Assembly: GCF_000143415.4 (NCBI RefSeq)
Contig: NW_003314300.1
Coordinates: forward strand, 387,581 to 451,580
Direction: 5' to 3'
DNA: 64,000 nucleotides
From: Selaginella moellendorffii
Lineage: Eukaryota; Streptophyta; Lycopodiopsida; Selaginellales; Selaginellaceae
In this document: piece after piece, positions 41,205 through 54,206 of the stretch
Layout: each line of letters starts with the position of its first letter
How positions within the stretch are numbered: the first letter of the stretch is position 1
The notes under the pieces: generated by a model
The model's database searches: none
What the model was told of the DNA's origin: nothing
Seen by the model: the letters and a program-made list of their open reading frames with translations, nothing else
Translations under genes and position numbers: made by a program

Positions 41205-42999
41205 ATGAGGGCGATCGTTGTGGCGGGGACATGCAGCGGGGCGGGCAAGAGCAGCATCGCGCTCGGCCTCATGGCGGCCTACACGCGCCGCGGCCTTCGC
41301 GTCCATCCATTCAAGATTGGCCCCGGTGAGTGATAAATGCTCTTGAGCTCTAAGATTCCTACCTCCTCCGCGCTCTAGATTTCTCGGATCCAATGCATCA
41401 CAAGGCCGCGACGGGGCATGATTCTTACAATCTGGATAGCTGGATGATGAGCAGGCGAGTGAAAATCTCAAGAACTCTGCGCGAATTTTGATATTCTTGT
41501 TTGGCCTTTGTATTCTCCAGAGAGGCGAACCAAGCGTGCTTCATTCGATGCGCTCCAGCTACTGACGTTGCAATCGTGGAAGGAGTCTTTGGAATGTTTG
41601 ATGGCCGCGATGGGAAATCCGAGGCCGGAAGCACTGCCGAAATGGCCAAGATTTTGGGAGCTCCGGTCCTTCTCGTGCTTGATACCAGAGGATTCGCTCG
41701 AAGTGCCGCAGCTTTGATTCGAGGATACACCGCTTTCGATCCAGAAGTCACCTTTGCTGGAATTATCTTCAACAAGGTTTGCTACTAAGTTTTCTCGTTC
41801 CTAGTTTATCTTTTTTCTTGTTTTCTTCTTCTATGTAGCTGGAGAGCTCCGCTCACAAGGCTTGGCTTATGGAAGCTGTGTCTGCCATCGATTCGAGCGT
41901 TAAAGTTCTCGGTGGCATTCCTATCGTAGACGGCTTGCATTTGGCTGAGAATCAGTTCTACCCGAGCCTGAGTGGTGAAGAAGCAGTACCGGCGAGCTAC
42001 ATTCAAGTTTTTGCCGATTTGATTGAGCATCACGTCGACTTGGATGGTCTGTTAGAGGCTGCCGGTGTGTGGAAGCCAAAGGGTGGCACGAACTTTTACT
42101 TGGAAAACTTCCGTTCAGCGCCACCTTATGCCAAAGTCCGCATCGGAGTCGCGAGGGATGCTGCCTTTTGCCTCTATTACCAGGAGAATCTCTCGTTGCT
42201 TCAAGGTAATTACTTCGTGTTTTCGTGTTTGTCTCTCTTAAGTTGCGGATTTCTTGTCCTTCTGACAGACGCCGGAGCAGAAATAGTTTTCTTTTCACCT
42301 TTGAAGGACTCCCTCCCGACGAGACTGGATGCTATTATCTTTGGAGGCGGCTATTTGGAGCATCACTTGGAGAAGCTATCTCTGAACAAGAAACTCCTCT
42401 ACGCGGTGCGAGCATTCGCTGATGCCGGAGGAATTATCTATGGAGAAGCTGGAGGCGCTATGTACTTGTCACAAGGCATCGAGGTATGGTGTCCAAATTT
42501 TAGTTCTTGCGTGGTGCTGAATGACGTTGTCCCTTGCAGACAGACAAGCACCAGCCGTTCACTATGTGCGGCGTTTTTCCTTTTTGGACACGAATGAAAT
42601 TAAGAGCGACAACAAAAGAATATGTCAAGGTTTGTTTGGTTTTCATTATTTGCTTCTTCGTTCGACATTATCAAGAATAAACAGGCAACAACACAAGAAA
42701 GTTGCGTATTGTTTCCTCCTCATATTGGCGAAATTCGCGGATACATGTTAAACTGTAGCGAGGTCTTTTGGCTGCAGGCAGATGGTATAAACATCTGTCC
42801 GAGAGGGTACGCCAGTTTATTTATTTGTTTATTGTCATTTTGATTTTGTGAATTGCGACAGGTTCGTGTTGAAGTATGAAACCTCAGAAAAGATGGAAGA
42901 AGTAGAAGGCTACATGCAAGGAAATGCAATGGCTACGTTTGCGCGGCTTCATTTCGGCAGCAACCCGGCTATAGTTCACACTCTCATAGACCGCTGCAG
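41205..42999 (+). other. CobB/CbiA-like half of the fused gene (exons 1-8)
   Basis: Exons: 41205-41325, 41379-41454, 41521-41776, 41839-42205, 42269-42483, 42540-42629, 42685-42806, 42862-42999. They cover the bacterial enzyme from its first strand to the C-terminal LHF motif, so this half is complete. If the intron after exon 8 were retained, translation would run to a TAG at 43106-43108 and release a CobB-like protein without the second domain. Confidence 0.75.
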
Positions 43000-44813
43000 G
43001 TTTGCTCATTCGCCTTCGCTCCTAACTTCTGACTTATGGCTGAAAAATCTTCCAGAATGGATTCGTCCAAAGCTGCTGCCGTTGCCGCTGCTTCTGCTTC
43101 TGCAGTAGCGCATGCCGGCCCAGCAGCAGCAGCGGCCGCTGGCTCCGCTGCAGCAAGAGCTGTGACAGCGGCCCTCGGAGAATCGAGGGAGATGTCCCCT
43201 TCCCGTATGGAACGCACAAAGTTTCACGGCAAGCTATCTAGTGGTGACTGGAGTGAGCGCGGAAGAGATCCGTTTAGGAGACATACAAGGTCTCTCAGTA
43301 CAAGTCCTGTTTACACACGCCTTACTATCGACGAGGAGTGTCCCGACATCGAAGTTGACATCAAAGAGACGACTGAGGATGGCTCTTCTGCCAGGATTGC
43401 AAGGTCTAAATCCGAGGTTTGGGATGCTCGCGGACAGGATGCTTTGTCCCCACAAGATCTTACAGAGGTTGTCACGTCGATGGATGATCAGTTCATAAGT
43501 GAGGAGGGTCGAGCAGCTGGGCGACAGTGTTTAGTGACGACGACAAGAAGAATGGACCCGAATCAAGGCATTTATGTGCCTTTCACCGTGAAAGTGATAC
43601 CACACAAGATCGTGTCGCTCTTTCCAGTGGCTACAGAGATCCTTCTTAAGCTTGGTAAAGTTTCCTTGTTTTTCTAGTAAAGTTGTAATAGTGACACACG
43701 CTTTTAGTTTCTGGCAGGGGCTGGACACCGTTTGCTTGGGGTGACCGATGCGTGTGATAAGCCGGCTGGAGTCAGAATGGGACGACATATTGTAAGTGTC
43801 GTGTTTTGCGCTTGAAAGGTTATTTTACTATGTTCATGAAAACGTATATTGCAGGTGTGTCGCAACCAGCAGCGATCCAGCATTGGGAAGGAGAATGAGT
43901 TGTCGTACAAACTCGATCTCCCATGGCTTTCGAAGACCAAGCCTCATTTGATTATCACTCAGGTTAGAAAAGTTCTTTTGAGAATGTCATAACGTGAGGC
44001 TTTTGTTCATGCAGAAAGTGTGCTCTCTGTGCTACATGGATAGCAAAGACGTGACTGAAGAGATTACCAGAGCAGGCCTCCAAGATACGAGGCTGTTCGT
44101 TGTAAATCCACACACGGTACGAGGAAATCTAGCTCTCCATAAATCGGTGCTGATTTTCACTCCTTAGTTATCTGATATCTGGGCATTCATCATGGATCTT
44201 GCGGACATGCTGGGTTTGTACAAGGAAGCCTGCCAACTTATAAACTCCCTCCGACTCCGCTTGAGAAGAATCGCTGCTAGTGTCGCTGTCCATCACCAGC
44301 CGAGACTGCTTCTCCTTCAAGGCCTCGATCCGCTTACTCTCGGGGGCCGATGGATTGCGGAGATGGAAATCCTGTCCGGTGCCTACGACGGCTTGCAAAA
44401 ACCAGGCTGTGCGTCTGAGAGGCTACACTGGCAACGTATCACATCCTACGCTCCCGAGTTTATTATTCTGGCTCCTTGTTCCACATCCGTCGAGCAGACA
44501 TTGTCCGAGGTACTTGTTTACGATTCCCCATATCTTTGTCTGCTGATTTTCGTGCTTCCAGGTGCACAAGCTTGCCAGACAGCCGGGGTTTTGGTCCGTG
44601 CCGGCGGTGGAGTGTCGACAAGTCTACATTTGCGACGGATCATACTTCAGCCAACCCGGTTTGAGGGTGGTGGAGGGAATGGAGCTTCTGGCTCACATCC
44701 TCCACCCATCTACAGTCTCGGCTCCATCTGCCAGTGGAGTGCTGAAGCTTTCGCTCAAGCCGGGGCAAAAATGCCGTCCAGAGGAGCTCTACAGGCACTT
44801 TCTAGTCGAGTGA
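41205..44813 (+). CDS. CobB/CbiA-like amidotransferase fused to BtuF-like corrinoid-binding domain
   Basis: Fourteen exons keep one frame and give 953 residues. Residues 1-460 are a full cobyrinate a,c-diamide synthase-like domain: dethiobiotin-synthetase-type ATP loop (AGTCSGAGKSS), HPFKIGPDFSDP, VAIVEGVFGMFDG, then a class I glutaminase-like half (IIYGEAGGAMYL; ATFARLHFGSNPA). Residues about 462-645 are an Ala-rich then Ser/Arg/Glu-rich linker. Residues about 647-953 are BtuF-like (IVSLFPVATEILLKLGAGHR, LGVTDACDKP, PHLIITQKVCSLC, LILAP-type FIILAPCSTSVEQT, and a final FSQPGLRVVEGMELLAHILH). The family normally amidates cobyrinate or Ni-sirohydrochlorin; BtuF binds cobalamin in bacterial import. 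Oddities: Cys-to-Ala at residue 334 and probable His-to-Arg at 444. No signal peptide. One intron (41455-41520) appears GC-AG or uses alternative sites. An ATG at 43036 could start a separate BtuF-like gene. Confidence 0.8.
43056..44813 (+). other. linker and BtuF-like half of the fused gene (exons 9-14)
   Basis: Exons: 43056-43654, 43718-43791, 43855-43962, 44015-44116, 44168-44509, 44562-44813. The first holds the Ala-rich linker (AAAVAAASASAVAHAGPAAA). The rest match the cobalamin/haem periplasmic-binding fold, including PRLLLLQGLDPLTLGGRWIA and EMEILSGAYDGL. Bacterial members carry an export signal; none is seen here. Confidence 0.7.
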
Positions 44814-46007
44814 AATGGTGGTGTATCAGGTACTTTGCTTGTTTCTTTCCTTTACTTTCCTTCTCTTTCCCGGCTGCTCGAAGCCACTGAGTGCTCACGG
44901 ACTTTGCGGCGTGGTTTCTCGCAGGATCGTGATCAGACATTCGCTCCCAGGGGCCCAACCAAAGATTAGTGGGTTATGATCAAGAAAAAGACCCAACCAA
45001 TGTGCGCATCATGACTGCTGCGTGCTAAAAAGAAAGAGAAGAAGAACGAACACTCCCTTGGTTGGAGATTTGGAGAATTCAATGCATCTTAAAGGTAAGC
45101 AGCAGTCGCTGTTCAAGCTAGAGTTCGATTGACTATTGAATTCTCTTTTTTGCTTAAATTTTTCTAGAAGCCCATGATGGTATCAATCGACCTCAAACCG
45201 ACCCATTACAGAAAGTGGAGGAGATAGCAAAGCATGACGCAAAACGCGGGTGCCATGCGAGCCGTCCGATCTAGGGCTTGGAACTTTGACAAAAGGTGGC
45301 AAATAAGGATCTTTCTTTAGTCCACTGGCGTGATATTTCCAAACTTCCATGTGACTTGCCCATGTTCGCGTGCCGAGATTGTCAAAAAATGGGCTCGAAA
45401 GTTTCCAAGAACCGAAAGGGAACAAAACAAACGAGCGAGCAACAAATTTAACGAACGAATCAAGCAGGAGTGTGGACGGACGTCGTGAGAGCAAGAGCAG
45501 GGAAAAAAAAAAGAAAAAAAGAAAGCACTTTGAAACAATGGAAAGAAAAAATAGACAACCATGTTGTCAAACATTTGTATTCCAAGGTTGCATTTTTTGG
45601 GGGGCCCCGCCTGGCAAATTTAGCGATCACGTAGGATGACGTTGGCCGGGGTGGCGGGGTGGGATATAATATAATCTCTCCAACTTTTAGGGTTCTTGCG
45701 TGGCTCACATTTTCAAGAACCTTTTCTCGCTTGGCTTTTTTTCCGCTGTTTGTTGGAGGGTGGTGCCACTGCTGTGATCGATCCTCCGCCTTTTTTCTTT
45801 CTCACAGTAGTGATGTTGAGAGTTTTCCAAAAAGTCAAACTGGTGGGGAGGATGCTAGACTGCGACGAATCCATAGAGATGAAGATCGAAGAATGCAGGG
45901 ACAAGAGATTGGCGGTGGTGGGATTAGCTTAGCCGATCCATCGATCGATTACCAAACGAGGAAAGATTCATAGAGAGGATTTGAATTGGAGGCAAGAAAA
46001 GAAAGAC
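44814..46007. other. intergenic region upstream of the DUF688 gene
   Basis: About 1.2 kb with no convincing gene. Candidate short ORFs at 45183-45700 have low-complexity Lys/Arg or Ser/Phe content. TAGGGTTCTTG at about 45689 may be a telo-box leader for the downstream gene. Confidence 0.4.
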
Positions 46008-47867
46008 ATGAGTCGATCGAATAGGAGGGTCTACCCACCGGGAAAGCTTCCACTCCAACACCCTCTGTTCGTGGAAGAGGACCCCCCAAACGACGAGAAA
46101 TCAAGGTGGGCGACTGCGCCTCCCAACAGCGGCGGATTTGAGAGCCCTGTGATCGCCGTCCCTTTCAAATGGGAGCTCGAGCCAGGTGTTCCCAAACAAA
46201 AGCTCGATCGCCAAGAACACCAGCAGCGCTGGAGGAGAGACGAGGAGGAGCTGTTGGCGAAGAAGAGCCCACCACCACCAACTGCTGACCGGGCGACGGT
46301 GGTCGAAAAGGATCTCCAACAGAGTGATCATCCTGGGAAAGCCTCCCCGTCGCCATCGCCATCGCCATCTTCCTCCTCCTCCTCCTCCTCCTCCTCTCTT
46401 GCTCCACCCCCGCGATTGATGGTGATAAGCAGCAGCACTGGTAGAAAAGCTGGGCCGGCGCTCAGCTCTCCTCGCTCTCCCAGATCCATTTCCCTGTCCC
46501 GCAAGATGAAAAGCTTGCTCCAGGGGAAGCTGGCATCGCCCAGGAAGATCTTCTCGGAGCAGCAGCAGCAGCAGCGCTCGAGCCTGTGGGAGTGTGAATC
46601 CGGAAAGGTAGTCCAAGAGTTGGATCGTCGCGTCGAGGAAGAACTGGTGGACCGCCGGTGCTGCGTTTCGAGGTGTTGCTCCAGCAACGATATAGTCTTC
46701 GAGGGAGAGCTTCTCGATCTTCATCATCAGCCGAAGCATCCACCACCACCAGCGCCGGCGGGATCGATGCCTTTCAAGAACATGTCCAGCATGCTCCTCG
46801 AGCTCTGGTATGGCGGTGGAGGATCCAGCTCCGAGTTCCCGAGAAGTCCTATCCCTGGCTTTTTCCGTGACGAGTTTCCACTCCAGAGCTCCGGTGGCTC
46901 TAGCACTGCGAGTAGTAGCGAGTTTCCAATCCAGAGCTCTGGTTCTAGCACTGCGAGTAGTAGCAAGAGCATTGCCTCGCCCGTGACAAGCTCGTCCTCT
47001 TCTCCCAGCGACCTGGAGAGCCCCGGTAGCAGCACGGACAACTCGCTCGGCAGCTTCTCCAGCAGTGACTCCTCCTCCCACCACGACCACCACCATCAAA
47101 TCTTGCACGTCCCCCGCCACGACCACGAGTTCCAGACGAGCTTTGATTCCTGCGACGAAGTCAAGCTCTTCGGTTACGCCTCGGACGACGACGAGTACGG
47201 CGGTGGCTTCGACTTCGCTGCCGCCGCCAGCCGCGAGTTCTTCGCCAAAAACTTCTACTACCACTCGGACAGGTTCCGCGTCGAGTCGTGCGACTCTCCC
47301 TCGCTGCTCGGCGTCAAGCAGCTCGCTCGCTCGGCAGTGCCAGTGCCACCGCTCCCCAGCGCTCTCAAGTCGGGGAAGAACTCCAAGAAGTGCTTGAAGA
47401 AGGTGAGGTTCGCCTGTGTCGAGGAAGAAGTCGAGCCGGAGAAGGCCGAAGATGGTCCGGAAGTTGACGAGGAAGAGGATGATGAACTCGTGGTTGCTTC
47501 GCCATCGCCGACGAGTCCTGCTCTGTCCCGTTTCTCGTCGAGGCCAGCGTCGCGGTTCTGTAGCATCGAGGAGGACGACGATGGCGGCTTCTACCGGGAC
47601 TCAGACGAGCTCTCCTCCGAGCCGTGCAGTCCTTCACCTCGTTGTGCCAGACGAGATCCATCTCAACTCTTGCTGCGGATCATCCAAGCCGATGCCGAGT
47701 CCAGCCGGAAGAACAAAGGCGCTCTTAAGGTACGATCTTCTCCATACTCAACGAATTTTCTTTTGTTTCTTTCGTCTGGTTTCTTCGGTTCGTTCTCTAA
47801 GTTGAAAGCTGACGGCTCGTTTTTTGTTTGTGCGCAGTCTATGTTTGGTTCACGTTCGCGCTGGTAA
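46008..47867 (+). CDS. DUF688-family protein, Ser/Pro-rich
   Basis: A plant-specific protein of unknown function. The N-terminal signature VPFKWELEPGVPK (residues about 50-62) is the DUF688 hallmark. The rest is low complexity: poly-Ser and Pro tracts (residues about 110-150), two near-identical repeats of an EFPIQSSGSSTASSS-type unit, a His cluster, and acidic blocks (EVDEEEDDE). It ends MFGSRSRW. The start is the ATG at 46008 (the frame is open upstream without ATG). A 108-bp GT-AG intron at 47730-47837 is a multiple of three and has no stop, so retained and spliced forms both encode protein. The Ser-rich coding repeats resemble microsatellites (CTC)n near 46376-46396. Confidence 0.75.
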   Translation: MSRSNRRVYPPGKLPLQHPLFVEEDPPNDEKSRWATAPPNSGGFESPVIAVPFKWELEPGVPKQKLDRQEHQQRWRRDEEELLAKKSPPPPTADRATVVEKDLQQSDHPGKASPSPSPSPSSSSSSSSSSLAPPPRLMVISSSTGRKAGPALSSPRSPRSISLSRKMKSLLQGKLASPRKIFSEQQQQQRSSLWECESGKVVQELDRRVEEELVDRRCCVSRCCSSNDIVFEGELLDLHHQPKHPPPPAPAGSMPFKNMSSMLLELWYGGGGSSSEFPRSPIPGFFRDEFPLQSSGGSSTASSSEFPIQSSGSSTASSSKSIASPVTSSSSSPSDLESPGSSTDNSLGSFSSSDSSSHHDHHHQILHVPRHDHEFQTSFDSCDEVKLFGYASDDDEYGGGFDFAAAASREFFAKNFYYHSDRFRVESCDSPSLLGVKQLARSAVPVPPLPSALKSGKNSKKCLKKVRFACVEEEVEPEKAEDGPEVDEEEDDELVVASPSPTSPALSRFSSRPASRFCSIEEDDDGGFYRDSDELSSEPCSPSPRCARRDPSQLLLRIIQADAESSRKNKGALKVRSSPYSTNFLLFLSSGFFGSFSKLKADGSFFVCAQSMFGSRSRW

Positions 47868-48079
47868 CCGAGAGTTCGTTTGAAAAGCGAGAGAGCTTGA
47901 GCGTCTCCAATTTTGTTTGATACCAAGAGGTCCGAGAGAAATAACTTTAAAGATATATGGCTTCCAAGTGGGAAGGAAAGAAATCCCACATCTCTGTACA
48001 TGTCTCCCACACCAAAGAATATTATATACGCGTTTAAAAGTGCACGACTTACTTGGACAATGGTGGTGTTGTGCGTGCT

Positions 48080-50978
<2,899 letters not shown>

Positions 50979-52488
50979 ATGGGATCATCGTCTCCTCCGC
51001 AAGAACTAGTCCATTTGGTCGCGGTTCCATGGGTGATCCCAGGTCACGTAAATCCGCTCCTCCATCTCTGCTCCAAGCTCGCCGCGCTGGGCTCCTTCCA
51101 GATCACATTCATCAACACCTTCGAGAATCACGAGCGGATGTTCAAGTCGCGGGAGCCCATCACCCGCGAGGGCATCGATTTCGTAGGAGTCTCGGACGGG
51201 ATGCCGGAGCGCGGTGCCAACGATCATCCTCCCCCCGGGATGGAGGGACTGAAGGAGGTGATCAAATCCAGCGACGGATTGCAGCGCGGCGTGGAGGAGC
51301 TGCTGGAATCGATGATCCATGAGCGAGGGATTCCAATCAAGGCGATCATCTCCGACCTTTTCCTCCACTGGATCCAGGACATTGCCACCAGATTCAAGCT
51401 CGTGAGAGTGGCATTCTCCACGACCTCTGCGACCTTTGATCTCGTCACGCTCCACATGAGGAGGCTTCGATCCGAGGGATTCGTCCCGGTCAAGAGTGAG
51501 TTCTCGAAGATCTTTCTCGTGATGTTAACTTGGATCTCTCCTAGATCGCACAACTGGAGACAAGAAGATCGATTTCTTCCCTGGAATCCCATCGTTCTCG
51601 CCATTTGATCTTCCCCTGGCCTGGTACGAGGAGCACCCGATCATCCCCTTCTTCGAGCCGCCCTACGAGCGTCTCTTCCAGGCCGATTGGATCCTCTCGG
51701 GGACGTTCCAGGCGCTGGAGCCGGACATCGTCTCGATCTTCCACCACCACTACGGCGTCAAGAACTACCTCCCAATCGGCCCCTTTCTCCCCGACGAGCA
51801 CATGCATGGCTCTGGCGATGGCGGCCAGGAAGACCTCCGCGCCGCGCTCTCTAGCGAGGATCTCCGCTGCCTGGAATGGCTGGATTCGCGGCCCAACTCC
51901 TCGGTGCTCTACGTCGCGTTTGGGAGCATCGCGGTCATGCCCAGCGATCAGTTCCAGGAGCTCCTCCACGCGCTGGATCACTGCTGCGCCGAGAAGAATG
52001 TGGGCGTGCTCTGGTCGATACGGCCCAATCTCGTGGATGGCGAGTTCCCGCGCGAGATCTTCGATGCGTTCCTGGAGCGCAGTGGCGATGGCGCTTGCGT
52101 CGTGTCGTGGGCGCCCCAGATGCGCGTCCTCCGCCACGTCGCGGTGGGCGGATTCATCACGCACTGCGGATGGAACTCGGCGCTCGAGGGGATGTGCGCG
52201 GGCGTGGCGATGATCGGGTGGCCGTGCCTGTCGGAGCAGAACCTCAATTGCTCGTTCCTGGCCAAGAGGAAGCTGATGCTGCGCGTCAAGGATCACTCCA
52301 GGGACGGGATCCTGGGGCGAGAGGAGATTGCCAGAGCTGTGGACGAGCTCATGCACGGAGAGATTGGAAAGGAGATCCGGGCGAATGTGGGCGCGGTCAA
52401 GATCGAGGCGAGGAAGGCCGTGGCCACCGGTGGAAGCTCGCACGGCAATTTGCAAGCGTTCGTCAATGCCCTAGCTTTCAAAGTTTGA
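50979..52488 (+). CDS. UDP-glycosyltransferase (GT1, plant UGT)
   Basis: A 486-residue family-1 glycosyltransferase that attaches sugar from a UDP-sugar to small molecules such as flavonoids, hormones or other metabolites. Two exons (50979-51495, 51545-52488) are joined in phase 1. The catalytic His is in VPWVIPGHVNPLLHL (residue 23) and its Asp partner is probably in AIISDLF. The PSPG box is complete: WAPQMRVLRHVAVGGFITHC, GWNSALEGM, IGWPCLSEQ; the last residue Gln points to UDP-glucose. The acceptor region (KIDFFPGIPSFSPFDLPLAW) is typical. The ATG at 50979 is preferred over an upstream in-frame GTG. The acceptor cannot be predicted. Confidence 0.92.
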
Positions 52489-54206
52489 CCCAAGTGTATA
52501 ATGTCACATCCACATTCCGTGTTTTCTTCAAATACTCCAGCGACGATCTAAGAACTAAAAGGATCCACAAATGAGAAAGACAATCTATCAACACAATGGA
52601 AATAAAGTTTTTAAACACACAAGAGCTCAAAGTTAATATACTTGCCTTTAGCATACATGAATGACCAAGAATGTGGCAAGAATTTATCCATGCACATGAG
52701 TCATATAGGCATATTCCTGTGCTAATAGCAAGAAATTGCTAGACTGGATTAAATAGTCGATTGGGATAAAAATACTTTGATAAAGAGATAGACATTCTAA
52801 CAATGAGAGACAACAGCAGCAGTGTGGTCGAATTTGGATGTGTTGAGTGCCCAGAACATTGTAGCAAATGTTAAACCACCCCCCTGCAAATCATAACATC
52901 TCGACACTCTTGACAACAGTTGGAGAAAACAAATGACATAGTTAACAACTATAAAAAAAAAAATGTAGATCCACTAACCAGTAAACTTTGGTCAAACATT
53001 CATGGAGGCAAACACTATGGTCATATCAATAAGGGAGGGGTATTCACTGTGCAATATTAAAGAAGAAAGTTGCTCCCTTAAATCTTGGATAGGAGCTGCA
53101 TAGAAAGAAACTGTAACAATCCCGCAACAATAGCAGTGATATTACCTTCCAAACAGTGTTCTGTCCTTGCATAATTGTGACACTTTTTTTCTGCTATTAA
53201 GCTTCTAAGTTTTGTAGCAATCAGATTAAATAAACTTACAATAGGCAAAAATTCACTGAGGTGATCTCAGTAATAGAGCAACTGTTTGACAACCTACATA
53301 ACCTCTATAATCACAAATGCAAGGACATGACAATGATAAACGTTTTGGGAAGCCAGCTTGCTCAAACTCAATGCTCTTTTAGACTTAGTAAAGAACAATG
53401 AAGTTGTGAATTGCTGCAGTCACATACAACAAAATACTGTACTGGACAAGATTGCATATCAAGAACACATCAATTCCTGGTTTCACTGCAAAACACTGTT
53501 GAGTTTGAGCAATGAAAGGCATACATCAAAGGAAAACATCACCTCTCACCTGTTGAATCTCTCTGAGAGCCTTTCCAATGTGAGCAACAATAGCTCTAAT
53601 GTGTTTGTTGGGCCTGTAATAAAGAAAACCTCCTAAACCCAAAAAATAGAATCTAAATTGGAATAAAAAGCCTTTACTCTTTTAATTATATATGGCAAAG
53701 CTTGTACTTAGGGCAAGCTCGACCATAGCGCTCAGCCCGTGTCTCCGCTCTCAAATGTGCAAGGCGAGCATAGCATGGAGAGCTCATCTCCAGTGCAAGT
53801 TCTATGATGATCACTCGGCACAGGAGATACTTGTCGCCACCGTGTTGCTTGGGGCAGAGTTATTGATCATGGTGTTGAATCCCAGTAGCACTAAGAAAGT
53901 ATGGATGATTCTTCCTCCTCCGCCCGACACCCATGCGTGTGCAAGGCAGGGGATTGAACAATGGGAAATCGGTGCGCGTCTTTGGTTCACACACGAATCG
54001 ATGGAGCGCCCCAGCGTCAATGCTGTGTCCTCGAGCTTGATGCATTTTGTCTAAGCTTATAAACTTCCTCATTCTTGTTCTTTGGATTAATATTTATCAG
54101 CTTACAAGAATATCGTAAATGCATTGTTTTGGTGTTTAGTCCGTGAGAATCAGTCAAGGTTCTTTGAGTTTGGTATACTGTTTTGTCGCTCAACATTAAC
54201 TTTGAC
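52489..54206. other. spacer with RER exon fragment, possible minus-strand relic and an orphan ORF
   Basis: 52530-52590 duplicates an intron-exon junction of the RER gene. On the minus strand, exon-like pieces bounded by splice-like sites read GGGLTFATMFWALNTSKFDH (about 52820-52885), APIQDLREQLSSLIL (about 53060-53105) and RPNKHIRAIVAHIGKALREI (about 53550-53620); the family is not recognised and frames do not join. A + strand ORF at 53692-54054 (MAKLVLRASSTIALSPCLR...) has no known relative and is GC-richer than its surroundings. Confidence 0.35.

Noticed and set aside
41205-44813. Bacterial contamination carrying cobalamin genes
   Set aside because: Thirteen short introns with plant-like splice sites, and plant genes on both sides in the same sequence.
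45183-45708. Overlapping ORFs upstream of DUF688
   Set aside because: Low-complexity, on both strands, with no recognisable domain or splice support.
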